In this document: positions 24,917 to 31,723 of the stretch, piece after piece
Layout of the letters: each line of letters begins with the position of its first letter
Numbering within the stretch: the stretch's first letter is position 1
Origin: CAZCCV01 sp964497515
GTDB taxonomy: Bacteria > Armatimonadota > UBA5829 > DTLH01
Direction of reading: 5' to 3'
NCBI GenBank assembly: GCA_964497515.1
Contig: CAZCCV010000028.1
Coordinates: 1 to 34,026 of the forward strand
Length of the DNA stretch: 34,026 nt
Translations under genes and position numbers: made by a program
The notes under the pieces: model-generated
The model's database searches: none
Told to the model about the DNA's origin: nothing
The model's input: only the letters and a program-made list of their open reading frames with translations

Positions 24917-25554
24917 CCGACGATGCTTCCTCTGCTGTAGAGAGAATCGAGCGTTTAAGATCCACAGTGCTTACCTGCGACAGGTGCGAGCTATCCGAGA
25001 CGCGATCGAATGTAGTCTTCGGTGATGGCAATGCCAACACGCCGCTGGTCGTAGTAGGGGAGGGGCCTGGTGCAAACGAAGACGCAACCGGGCGTCCGTT
25101 TGTGGGTAGAGCAGGAGCTCTGCTCGATGAAGCGCTAAAAGAGTGTGGGTTAACACGCAAGCACATCTTCATCACGAATACCATCAAATGCCGTGCTTGC
25201 ATTCGTGAGAACGGTCGGGTTAAGAATCGTCCTCCTCGAACCAATGAGCTTTCGGCCTGTCTTCCCTGGCTCGAACAGCAACTGGAGATCATTAAGCCTA
25301 TCGTAATTCTGTGTTTAGGAGCTCCAGCCGCGAACACCATCATTCATAAGGACTTCAGGATGACACAGGAGCGCGGGCAGTTCTTTGAAACGAAGTATGC
25401 GCGTTATGCGATAGCTGCTCTCCATCCCGCCTATGTTCTGCGTCAGAATGGGGAGATGTTCGAACAGACCAGAGGCTATCTTGTCGCCGACATCATGGCG
25501 GCACGTCGAAAAGTAATAGCTGCCAAAAAAGAACCGAAACCAACCCTTTTCTAA
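24913..25554 (+). CDS. uracil-DNA glycosylase, family 4
   Basis: This iron-sulfur uracil-DNA glycosylase of 213 residues excises uracil from DNA formed by cytosine deamination. Family 4 signatures are clear: GEGPGANEDATGRPFVGRAG with the catalytic region, NTIKCRAC, CLGAPAA, and ALHPAYVLR near the C-terminus. Four cysteines suited to a 4Fe-4S cluster are present: two in TCDRC near residue 22 and two in the segment from KCRAC to SACLPWLEQQL. The ATG overlaps the HIT stop by four bases. A bidirectional terminator follows at 25574-25602. Confidence 0.95.
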   Translation: MTDDASSAVERIERLRSTVLTCDRCELSETRSNVVFGDGNANTPLVVVGEGPGANEDATGRPFVGRAGALLDEALKECGLTRKHIFITNTIKCRACIRENGRVKNRPPRTNELSACLPWLEQQLEIIKPIVILCLGAPAANTIIHKDFRMTQERGQFFETKYARYAIAALHPAYVLRQNGEMFEQTRGYLVADIMAARRKVIAAKKEPKPTLF

Positions 25555-25573
25555 CTGTCGCTAAACAAAAAGC

Positions 25574-25602
25574 AAAACAGCCGAGTATAACTCGGCTGTT
25601 TT
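25574..25602. terminator. bidirectional intrinsic terminator
   Basis: AAAACAGCCGAG (25574-25585) pairs perfectly with CTCGGCTGTTTT (25591-25602) around TATAA. A-runs upstream and T-runs downstream allow termination on both strands, between the convergent glycosylase and thioredoxin genes. Confidence 0.9.
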
Positions 25603-25626
25603 CTGTCTACTAATTGTAAATGTCGG

Positions 25627-26067
25627 TTACTTCTTGCCTTTCAGGGCATCATTCATCGCCTTCAAGAAGTCAGACGGGCCGCGATAGCCAACCACTCGGC
25701 TGATTTCCTGGCTCTTGCTGTTCAGAAAGACGATTGTCGGGTAACCGTTGACACTGTATTTTTTCACCAAGTCCTTCTTCTTATCGCCATCTACCTTAAC
25801 ACAGATGAACTTGCGAGAAGCTGTAATCACATCGGAGTTGGTGTAGGTGTCGTTATCAAGCTTCTTACACCAGCCGCACCAATCGGTATAGAAATCCACC
25901 ATTATTGGTTTGGCCTGTTTCTTAGCGGCCGCTGCTGCTTTATCGAAGTCTGTGTACCAGGTTATAGACTTCTCGGTCTTCTTGTCAGCGGCAATAATCC
26001 CGCTGGAGAAAACAACGATTGCAGCCAACGCCACGAACAATGCGACGAGGATGATCTTCTTTGTCAT
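25627..26067 (-). CDS. exported thioredoxin-like protein
   Basis: A 146-residue thioredoxin-fold protein begins at ATG 26067, where GGGGGAGG lies 9 nt upstream; the open frame to 26160 has no site. Residues 1-25 form a signal peptide or membrane anchor (KKIILVALFVALAAIVVF). The redox motif is WCGWC (C64 and C67), followed by the cis-Pro segment VNGYPTIVFL and a C-terminal helix. The DUF255/DsbD-C-like layout (FDKAAAAAKKQAKPIMVDFY) suggests an extracytoplasmic disulfide reductase or isomerase; the partner is unknown. It lies downstream of the basic mini-gene on the same strand, about 200 bp away. Confidence 0.92.
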   Translation of the reverse strand: MTKKIILVALFVALAAIVVFSSGIIAADKKTEKSITWYTDFDKAAAAAKKQAKPIMVDFYTDWCGWCKKLDNDTYTNSDVITASRKFICVKVDGDKKKDLVKKYSVNGYPTIVFLNSKSQEISRVVGYRGPSDFLKAMNDALKGKK

Positions 26068-26265
26068 ATTGCTATTCCTCCCCCATTGCGATGCGCACAT
26101 AGCGCACTCGCATCTGTTGCAACCTGAGTCAAATATATGCGGGCAGACGCGCTGCCTCATGTATTGTTGTACACTTAGCCACGTTCTAAACGTGATCAGA
26201 ATAGAACGCGGACAGTTGCGATCCCGAGCGAGAGGCTGCTACGGCAGTCAATTCATCCCGAAAGA

Positions 26266-26373
26266 CTACTTCTGTCGCTTCTTCGATTGCTCTTTCGCTA
26301 CTTGGACTCGTGCCTTGTGGCGCTCCTCCGCGCGTTTCCGTCTGATTCGCAGTACCTTATTCCTGATCCTCAG
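26266..26373 (-). CDS. candidate 35-residue highly basic mini-protein with CTG start
   Basis: On the minus strand a perfect promoter (26406-26434) and a strong AGGAGG (26389-26384) lead into an open frame of 35 codons that ends at TAG 26266. The frame contains no ATG, GTG or TTG near the ribosome binding site; the best-placed near-cognate codon is CTG at 26373, 10 nt after AGGAGG. The product would begin MRIRNKVLRIRRKRAEERHK and end KEQSKKRQK, with about half of its residues Arg, Lys or His and no Cys. This composition fits a ribosome-associated or nucleic-acid-binding peptide, but I recognise no family. The alternative is a small RNA. The promoter, site and composition are seen; translation from CTG is inferred. 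Confidence 0.5.
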   Translation of the reverse strand: MRIRNKVLRIRRKRAEERHKARVQVAKEQSKKRQK

Positions 26374-26405
26374 TGCAGTCGCACCTCCTCTGCTAGGATG
26401 AGGGA

Positions 26406-26434
26406 ATTATAGCCCGCGCAGCATCACATGTCAA
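26406..26434 (-). promoter_or_regulatory. perfect sigma70 promoter of the basic mini-gene
   Basis: On the minus strand TTGACA (26434-26429), 17 bp and TATAAT (26411-26406) match the consensus fully. The start site would be near 26399, only about 10 nt before AGGAGG. Confidence 0.8.
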
Positions 26435-26442
26435 GTTTCTGA

Positions 26443-26468
26443 GCAGGTTCCAACCTGCAATGCAGGTT
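26443..26468. promoter_or_regulatory. triple GCAGGTT half-site, operator-like
   Basis: GCAGGTT (26443-26449), its inverse AACCTGC (26452-26458) and GCAGGTT again (26462-26468) are spaced 9-10 bp, one helical turn. They form two overlapping palindromes, one of them the perfect CCTGCA-A-TGCAGG (26454-26466). The cluster lies 9 bp upstream of the mini-gene -35 box and 64 bp upstream of the methyltransferase start, so a regulator could control both. Confidence 0.5.
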
Positions 26469-26531
26469 ATATCACCCCGTGGGAGTAAGTGTAATACGGC
26501 TTTGCCCATACAGTTAGTGAGAGGCTTGACA

Positions 26532-27404
26532 GTGACTAATGACGAACGACACGTCCCACGCTCGGAATCCGATACAAATCGTTCTTCCGGCAGAAAGCGG
26601 AAGAGACTGCCCTATAGCGACATAGACCTTTCGAATTGGCGCGATTATCCTGAGATAAACACAGATACTCTCTGGCTATACAATTCGAGAGGCAAAGGCA
26701 ACGGGCACGAGTTTGAGTATCACGGCAACTACATACCTCAGCTCGCAACCCAATTGTTGCTTCGTTATACGAAGGCGGGGGACATAGCATTAGATATGTT
26801 TTTAGGTTCGGGGACAACCGCTATCGAGGCTCTGAACCTGGGCAGAAGATGCATAGGTGTCGAGATACAATCGCGCCTGGTCGAGCACGTTAGTAATTGT
26901 CTAAAGACCCTGCACGAAGCCCCGGAAGCTGTCATCTTAGAGGGCGACAGCACTCTACCTGAAACTGAGGAAGCTGTACGTCGTGAACTGCAGAATCTTG
27001 GTGCTGACTCGGCGCAGCTTCTCGTGCTGCATCCGCCGTATTGGGATATAATTCACTTCTCGGATGATGCGTCAGAAATATCTAATGAAACAACTCTCGA
27101 CGGGTTTCTGGATAAGTTCGGTCGGGTTGCGAGCACTGGTTACAATCTATTGGAGCGCGAAAGATTCGCGGCGTTAATCATAGGGGACAAATACGCCGAT
27201 CGCGAATTGATTCCACTGGGGTTCCTTTGTATGCAAGTTATGACGCAGACAGGGTTCCGACTCAAGTCTATTGTGGTAAAGAACATAGAGGGAAACGAGA
27301 TCGGCAAAGGCAGAACAAGCAATTTGTGGCGCTACAGAGCACTTGCTGGAGGATTTCACATTTTCAAGCACGAGTATGTGATTATTTTCCAGAAACCGGG
27401 GTAG
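26532..27404 (+). CDS. orphan DNA methyltransferase (N4-cytosine/N6-adenine type)
   Basis: This SAM-dependent amino-methyltransferase has about 290 residues. The SAM-binding motif I, DMFLGSGTTAIEA (88-100), precedes the catalytic motif IV, HPPYWDIIHF (167-176), in which the usual Asp of DPPY is His. Motif II is GVEIQSRLVE. The motif order I then IV, with little room for a separate target-recognition domain, leaves the specificity open. Start GTG 26532 is preferred because AGAGG lies 7 nt upstream; GTG 26517 and ATG 26460 are alternatives. No restriction endonuclease is nearby, so a solitary regulatory or repair-related role is more likely than restriction-modification. It might also modify RNA. 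DUF488 follows 36 bp downstream. Confidence 0.82.
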   Translation: MTNDERHVPRSESDTNRSSGRKRKRLPYSDIDLSNWRDYPEINTDTLWLYNSRGKGNGHEFEYHGNYIPQLATQLLLRYTKAGDIALDMFLGSGTTAIEALNLGRRCIGVEIQSRLVEHVSNCLKTLHEAPEAVILEGDSTLPETEEAVRRELQNLGADSAQLLVLHPPYWDIIHFSDDASEISNETTLDGFLDKFGRVASTGYNLLERERFAALIIGDKYADRELIPLGFLCMQVMTQTGFRLKSIVVKNIEGNEIGKGRTSNLWRYRALAGGFHIFKHEYVIIFQKPG

Positions 27405-27440
27405 TCGACGAGCAGTTGTCTGCCTTAAGGAGGAATTGCT

Positions 27441-27797
27441 ATGCTCAAGATTAAACGTGCATATGATGCCCCTGAGTCGGATGATGGTAAGCGGATTCTT
27501 GTAGACGGCATCTGGCCAAGAGGTGTCAGCAAAGAGGATGCAAAAATCGATGAGTGGAGGCGGGATCTTACTGTATCGGCCGACCTTAGAAAGTGGTATG
27601 GGCACGATCCTGCAAAGTGGGAAGAGTTCAAACGCCGCTTTCATCAGGAGCTTGTGGATAACAACAAAATTGACGATCTTCGTAAGCTGGCCGAGCAGGC
27701 CAAGCACGAAAATGTTACACTAATATTCGGAGCGAAGGACGTCGAACACTCCAACGCAGAATACTTGAGGGAGTTGATAGAAGGATTTGAGAGATAA
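27441..27797 (+). CDS. DUF488 (YeaO-like) family protein
   Basis: This is a short DUF488 protein of 118 residues. Family signatures are visible: RAYDAPESDDGKRILVDGIW, PRGVSKEDAKIDEWRRDL, LRKWYGHDPAKWEEF and the C-terminal VTLIFGAKDVEHSNAEYL. AAGGAGG lies 8 nt upstream of ATG 27441, a strong site. The family is widespread, small and cytoplasmic; its biochemical function is not settled. It follows the methyltransferase and overlaps the next gene by 11 bp, so the three are probably one transcript. Confidence 0.9.
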   Translation: MLKIKRAYDAPESDDGKRILVDGIWPRGVSKEDAKIDEWRRDLTVSADLRKWYGHDPAKWEEFKRRFHQELVDNNKIDDLRKLAEQAKHENVTLIFGAKDVEHSNAEYLRELIEGFER

Positions 27798-28227
27798 AAA
27801 GATACTTGAAACAGAGCCAGCGTGGAAGCGCCGTCAGCGGGAGCGCAACAAGGTATCACGGGCCTCTTGGTGGTGGATAGGCGGGGGCGTGCTGGTCGCC
27901 GGTTTGCTTCTTACTGTTCTCATCTTTAGCTGGACTGGCGCGCTACGTTCCACATCCGGTAAAGAGCCCAAAGAACAGAAAACAGTCAATGCTTTGGTAC
28001 ACGTTTCGGACAAAACCATCGAAACGAAAGACGGCAAAACCACTTATATCATCGAATTTCAGATGAACCCATACAAAGCCATATGGGTAACCAATAAAGC
28101 GAAGTACGATTCAGTATCCAAAGGTCAGGAAGTCCTACTCACTTTCGAACAGAACCCTGCCACTGGTGGAATTCTGCGTGTTACGGGGTTCACTATTCCA
28201 AAGTTCTGGAAGCCAGAACAAGACTAG
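27787..28227 (+). CDS. membrane-anchored protein of unknown function
   Basis: A 146-residue product starts at TTG 27787 inside the end of the DUF488 gene, with GAAGGA just upstream; no later in-frame start precedes the membrane segment. The N-terminus is short and basic (KRRQRERNKVSRASWWW), followed by one transmembrane helix (IGGGVLVAGLLLTVLIFSW). A soluble domain of about 90 residues (VNALVHVSDKTIETKDGKTT, YIIEFQMNPYKAIWVTN) then lies outside the cytoplasm and resembles a small beta-barrel. I do not recognise the family. Its stop overlaps the end of the opposing kinase-like gene by 4 bp. Confidence 0.7.
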   Translation: MRDKKILETEPAWKRRQRERNKVSRASWWWIGGGVLVAGLLLTVLIFSWTGALRSTSGKEPKEQKTVNALVHVSDKTIETKDGKTTYIIEFQMNPYKAIWVTNKAKYDSVSKGQEVLLTFEQNPATGGILRVTGFTIPKFWKPEQD

Positions 28228-28898
28228 TCACACGGTTCGTGCTCTCTAGCTGTCAACCTTCGAGCCAGATTTCGTACTGCACAGCCTATCTTCTTTGCAA
28301 GAGGCTCAAAGGGCATCTGCGTGGCCAGAAGCTCGGTTTCTTCTTTAGTGAGGGTGTCCGGGGCACATTTTCGTTTCAGTTTGACAATGGCGTACAGGTC
28401 GGCTTGCGCAAACTGTCCAAACACGAAGTTCATAAGCGGGTTCAATCCACGGAGAACACAGGCTGCAAAGTCGACGACTTTTGGCTTGCCGTCGGCGGTG
28501 ATCATTACATTTCCCGCGCATCGCAGATCGCAGTGAACAACGCCTCTTGCGTGGAACTGCCTGACAACTTCCTTGAGTTCATCGAAGAAACCCTCCGGTA
28601 TCTCGCCTTTGTAGTCACAAAGTGCTGTACCTTCCAGATGATCGATCGCTAGTGCCCTGCAGTCAATCTGTTCGATTATATGCGGCACTGTGTTTAAGTC
28701 TTCCAGTCTGGCGAGTGCCGCACGTTCTCTGCGGATCAGAATAGGGCCGATGAGCAGCCTGAACAGTTTGGCACTGCGGTTAAAATCCTTGATGACGATC
28801 TTACGGTCACCCATGTCGGCCAATCTGAGGTCTGGTCTCGTTCCGCCGGCAGTTCTTAGGAAGGCAATTGTATTTCTTTCGATTTCTTCTCGGTTCAT
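28224..28898 (-). CDS. WaaP/RIO-like small-molecule or LPS-type kinase
   Basis: A kinase-fold protein of 224 residues starts at ATG 28898. It has an N-lobe lysine in RKIVIKDFNRS, a catalytic loop HCDLRCAGNVM (H122, D124, N130) and DFA at 143-145 in place of DFG. These match the lipopolysaccharide-kinase (Kdo/WaaP) and RIO-like group that phosphorylates lipids or sugars rather than proteins; the segment IGPILIRRERAALARLEDL is typical. There is no clear ribosome binding site, and an upstream GTG or ATG would overlap the LCP gene. It lies 40 bp after the LCP gene on the same strand, so both probably act in envelope glycan assembly. Confidence 0.8.
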   Translation of the reverse strand: MNREEIERNTIAFLRTAGGTRPDLRLADMGDRKIVIKDFNRSAKLFRLLIGPILIRRERAALARLEDLNTVPHIIEQIDCRALAIDHLEGTALCDYKGEIPEGFFDELKEVVRQFHARGVVHCDLRCAGNVMITADGKPKVVDFAACVLRGLNPLMNFVFGQFAQADLYAIVKLKRKCAPDTLTKEETELLATQMPFEPLAKKIGCAVRNLARRLTAREHEPCD

Positions 28899-28938
28899 GG
28901 GCGGTTCAGCGGACTCAATGGTTCCGCTGGGAGGGCAG

Positions 28939-29910
28939 CTAATAAAAAACCTCGTTGACAATTCTTCTGGCCTCACTTTCGCAGACAGAAGCGTAGACAT
29001 TCCCATCGCTAGCAGAGAGCGTAGCCGTCTTCACAGCTTCTCGCGGCAGCGACCTGATGAACATAGCGATACACATCAGTTGCGCATCGTCCATAGAACT
29101 GATAGTCCCACCGCGCACAGTGTCAAACACATCTGGAAGCCTGAAAAACGTGTTCACCGACAGGATTTTGCTTTTGGCTGCCATCAGAAGCTGGTGCTGT
29201 CTTTCAATTCTGTCTAAGTCGGAATCGTTGTGCCCATCATTTGATTTTCTGAATCTTACGAACCCAAGCGCTTCTTGTCCGTTCAGCACCTGTGTTCCAG
29301 GTTCTAGATGGATGTGTAGATTGCCCCAGTTGTCATCGTAATCCATCTGCTTATTCACTCGCAATTCCACGCCACCGAGCAGGTCGATGACCTGAGCAAA
29401 GCTCTGATAATCAAGCACAATATATTCGTCGGTCTGAACTCCAAGGTAGTTATCAACCGTTCGTTTCGCCAGTTCGGGGCCACCGTATGCGTGGGCAGAG
29501 TTGATCTTTCGCTTGTTCCGGTAGCCCGGAATATGAACCATAGTATCCCTGGGGATGGAGAGTATATCCGCAGTTCTTTCTGCAAAATCCAAGTGAGCAA
29601 GCAGAATAGTGTCCGTTCGAGCATTATTCTCGATGACTCGGCCGTTACGATCGTAGTTGACGTCTTTGCCGAGAAACAGAACAATAATGTCACTCTTGTT
29701 GGGGAACGCACTAGCCGGTTTCCATCGTCCGGTTCTCCAAACGCTCATTATGCGCTGAGAGGTCTCACTCTTTGAGTAGATATAACCGATGGAGGTGCCC
29801 GCTACCAGGGCAAAGGCTGCAAGGAGTCCTAAGGCTATTCTCCAGAACACTCGCGTGGTCTTGCGCCTTCGCACGGGCCGTTTCTCTATACCTGCCGTTT
29901 GTCTCTGCAT
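28939..29910 (-). CDS. LytR-CpsA-Psr (LCP) family glycopolymer transferase
   Basis: This 323-residue LCP protein has a basic cytoplasmic N-terminus (RRRKTTRVFW), one transmembrane segment (IALGLLAAFALVAGTSIGYIY) and the extracytoplasmic LCP domain. Conserved phosphate-binding arginines are seen in NARTDTILLAH, SIPRDTMVHIPG, FVRFRKSNDGHNDSDLDR and RIERQHQLL, together with KINSAHAYGG. LCP enzymes transfer lipid-linked glycopolymers such as teichoic acids, capsule or arabinogalactan onto peptidoglycan. The ATG at 29910 has only a distant GGAGGG. The promoter is near-consensus (29971-29999). The kinase-like gene downstream is probably cotranscribed. Confidence 0.94.
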   Translation of the reverse strand: MQRQTAGIEKRPVRRRKTTRVFWRIALGLLAAFALVAGTSIGYIYSKSETSQRIMSVWRTGRWKPASAFPNKSDIIVLFLGKDVNYDRNGRVIENNARTDTILLAHLDFAERTADILSIPRDTMVHIPGYRNKRKINSAHAYGGPELAKRTVDNYLGVQTDEYIVLDYQSFAQVIDLLGGVELRVNKQMDYDDNWGNLHIHLEPGTQVLNGQEALGFVRFRKSNDGHNDSDLDRIERQHQLLMAAKSKILSVNTFFRLPDVFDTVRGGTISSMDDAQLMCIAMFIRSLPREAVKTATLSASDGNVYASVCESEARRIVNEVFY

Positions 29911-29970
29911 CAGCTCGCCGAATTCCCTCCAAAGAACTACGCTGGGCAGCCAAACCGCCCGAATACGTTA

Positions 29971-29999
29971 AGTATAACCACCGTGCCTTCCGCTGTCAA
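29971..29999 (-). promoter_or_regulatory. near-consensus promoter of the LCP gene
   Basis: On the minus strand TTGACA (29999-29994), a 17-bp spacer and TATACT (29976-29971) match eleven of twelve consensus positions. The start site lies near 29964, about 54 nt before the LCP ATG. Confidence 0.75.
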
Positions 30000-30059
30000 T
30001 TCTGGTGGCCTTCTGCAGTATGAAGTGTTAGCATCAAATTATCTGTCGACAAATAGTGC

Positions 30060-30088
30060 TTGTTTGGGTAACGCGCAAGTGGTATAAT
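30060..30088 (+). promoter_or_regulatory. promoter of the rpsF operon
   Basis: TTGTTT (30060-30065), a 17-bp spacer ending in TGG and a perfect TATAAT (30083-30088) form an extended -10 promoter. Transcription would start near 30095, leaving a structured leader of about 125 nt. Confidence 0.7.
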
Positions 30089-30094
30089 ACACTG

Positions 30095-30219
30095 TCCTAT
30101 CAGCAAGCATGGCAAGGTAGGATAGATAGGGTATTATGGCGCGAGCGGAGCTCGCGTGGAATGCCCTCCCTGCTCCGGAAGCACCGGAGCCGATTAAGCC
30201 CGAAGGGAGGTGACGAGCA
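30095..30219 (+). promoter_or_regulatory. structured 5' leader of rpsF
   Basis: Two hairpins fold in this leader. The first has an outer 8-bp stem (30128-30135 with 30060-equivalent arm at 30160-30167), an internal loop, and a perfect inner stem CGCGAGC/GCTCGCG (30140-30156). The second is GCTCCGG/CCGGAGC (30172-30190) with an AAGCA loop, ending 15 nt before the ribosome binding site. In many bacteria the S6:S18 complex represses its own operon through a structured rpsF leader; this could be such an element, but I could not match the known consensus. Confidence 0.5.
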
Positions 30220-30777
30220 ATAGCTATCGTCAGAGACTACGAGACACTCTACATCATCGATCCGAACCTCACGGATGAACAGGTCCAGACCGTAACCGGC
30301 AAGTACAGCGACATAGTGAAGCAGGCTGGTGGCGAGATCCTGGCTGTTGAGAAATGGGACAAGCGCAGGCTGGCATACGAAGTGGCAGGTAAGCGCGAAG
30401 GACTGTATATTCTCATGTACTTCCGCGGTGAACCGGCCGTAGCGACTGAGCTGGACAGAGTTATGAAGATCAGCGAAGACGTAATGCGACATCTGATCGT
30501 GCGTGACGATTTGAATCAGGCGGCAGCAGCACAGGAGCGAGCATTAAGGCCAGTCCCGGCAGAGCAGCCTGAGGCAGTCGAAGCTGCACCGAAGGATACT
30601 CCTGCTGAAGCACCTGCAGAGGCCCCTGAAGCCCCTGCGGCGGAGGCGGAGCCCGCAGCAGAGCCTGCAGCCGAGGAGAATCCTGAACCGGCTGAAGTAG
30701 TCGAAACGGCAGAGGCGGCTGAACCTGCAGAGGAACAAGCCCCAGCCGAAGAGACTCCTGCCGAACAGGTAGAGTAA
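30220..30777 (+). CDS. rpsF: 30S ribosomal protein bS6, AUA start codon
   Basis: bS6 binds 16S rRNA with bS18 in the platform of the small subunit. Homology begins at RDYETLYIIDPNLTDEQ, which is reached only if translation starts at ATA 30220. Upstream in frame is a TGA (30211-30213), no ATG, GTG or TTG occurs before 30316, and GGGAGGTGA (30205-30213) sits at the right distance from ATA. A start at GTG 30316 would remove 32 residues of the fold. The core continues GGEILAVEKWDKRRLAYEVA and YILMYFRG. After about residue 112 comes a 73-residue Ala/Glu/Pro-rich acidic tail, much longer than usual. The gene heads the rpsF-ssb-rpsR cluster, with its own promoter and structured leader. Confidence 0.9.
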   Translation: MAIVRDYETLYIIDPNLTDEQVQTVTGKYSDIVKQAGGEILAVEKWDKRRLAYEVAGKREGLYILMYFRGEPAVATELDRVMKISEDVMRHLIVRDDLNQAAAAQERALRPVPAEQPEAVEAAPKDTPAEAPAEAPEAPAAEAEPAAEPAAEENPEPAEVVETAEAAEPAEEQAPAEETPAEQVE

Positions 30778-30919
30778 AGAATAGATAAGGTGGTTCACTC
30801 GAGTGCATTTGGCGGGCAATAGCTCTCCTGCATCCGATGGCGAAACCCCAACTTCGAAGACAGGTTCTGTTTGCCACTTGCTGAGATCTATTAGAATCGG
30901 TGTTTTGGAGGATTAGAGA

Positions 30920-31333
30920 ATGTTGAATCAAGTGGTGTTGATTGGAAGAATGGGAAGAGACCCCGAGCTGAAGTACACCCCAAGTGGTGTCGCTGTGGCG
31001 AGCTTCAGTATTGCGGTCAACCGTAACTTCAAATCCCAGTCGGGAGAGACAGAAACGGATTGGATTGATATTGTAACCTGGAGGCAGTCGGCGGAGTTTG
31101 CCGCCAACTATCTTTCGAAGGGACGGCTGGTAGCTGTCCAGGGAAGAATGCAAGTCCGAACGTGGGTTGCGCAAGATGGTACTAAGCGTAAGGCTGTCGA
31201 GGTTGTTGCCGACAGAGTGACAGGGCTCGATAAGCCGAAAGACCAGGTCGGAGCGCCTACCGGCGGTGAAGATTTTCCAACCGTTGGCCCGAGTGAAACT
31301 GATCCGGATTACGATCCATTTAGTGAAGAATAA
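30920..31333 (+). CDS. ssb: single-stranded DNA-binding protein
   Basis: SSB coats single-stranded DNA during replication and repair. The 137-residue chain has a complete OB fold, from MLNQVVLIGRMGRDPELKY through ETDWIDIVTWRQSAEFAANY to GRMQVRTW. A short acidic linker and the tip DPDYDPFSEE follow. The usual partner-binding tail ends in DDDIPF; here the PF pair is followed by SEE, so the tip is slightly extended. GGAGG lies 8 nt before ATG 30920. The position between rpsF and rpsR is the classical arrangement. A 142-bp gap separates it from rpsF. Confidence 0.96.
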   Translation: MLNQVVLIGRMGRDPELKYTPSGVAVASFSIAVNRNFKSQSGETETDWIDIVTWRQSAEFAANYLSKGRLVAVQGRMQVRTWVAQDGTKRKAVEVVADRVTGLDKPKDQVGAPTGGEDFPTVGPSETDPDYDPFSEE

Positions 31334-31348
31334 GACGGAGGTCACTGC

Positions 31349-31603
31349 ATGCGCGGACCAAGAAGATCCGGCGGTGGCGGACGCAGATATGGCAAGCCGC
31401 GCCGCAAAGTATGTATGTTCTGTGTCGACAAGGTCGAGTACATCGACTACAAAAACGTATCGCGACTCAGAAAGTACGTCACCGAGCGTGGCAAGATCTA
31501 CCCGCGTCGCTCTAGCGGAAACTGCGCGTCTCATCAGCGCGAGATGACCCGTGCGATCAAGCGGGCGAGAGAGATTGCCCTGCTGCCGTTTACGGCTGAG
31601 TGA
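31349..31603 (+). CDS. rpsR: 30S ribosomal protein bS18, zinc-binding form
   Basis: bS18 pairs with bS6 on the 30S platform. The 84-residue chain has the family core: IDYKNVSRLRKYVTERGKI, YPRRSSGNCASHQREMTRAI and KRAREIALLPF. The four residues C22, C25 (CMFC), C59 and H62 (CASH) could form a CCCH zinc site, the so-called C+ form of this protein. The N-terminus is Gly/Arg-rich. ATG 31349 has GGAGG seven nt upstream and lies 15 bp after ssb. No rplI follows; a terminator at 31632-31659 ends the operon. Confidence 0.96.
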   Translation: MRGPRRSGGGGRRYGKPRRKVCMFCVDKVEYIDYKNVSRLRKYVTERGKIYPRRSSGNCASHQREMTRAIKRAREIALLPFTAE

Positions 31604-31631
31604 GGCTCACACCGACGAGCCTTGATATATG

Positions 31632-31659
31632 GGGGTGGTAGATTAGCTTCTGCCACCCC
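31632..31659 (+). terminator. hairpin after rpsR
   Basis: GGGGTGGTAG (31632-31641) pairs with CTGCCACCCC (31650-31659): 10 bp with one wobble and an 8-nt loop, 28 bp after the rpsR stop. A weak T-rich stretch follows. A smaller GGCTC/GAGCC hairpin lies just upstream (31604-31621). Confidence 0.6.
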
Positions 31660-31723
31660 TGGTTCATTTGTAGCACTGGCTGATGAATATACCCCGCATA
31701 GCCACCATTTAGGAGCAAAACCG

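Noticed and set aside
25910..26401. 163-residue open frame on the plus strand
   Set aside because: It is antisense to the thioredoxin and the basic mini-gene and ends inside the latter's leader.
30470..31534. 354-residue open frame on the minus strand
   Set aside because: It crosses rpsF, ssb and rpsR in antisense and owes its length to the biased Ala/Glu/Pro coding of the rpsF tail.
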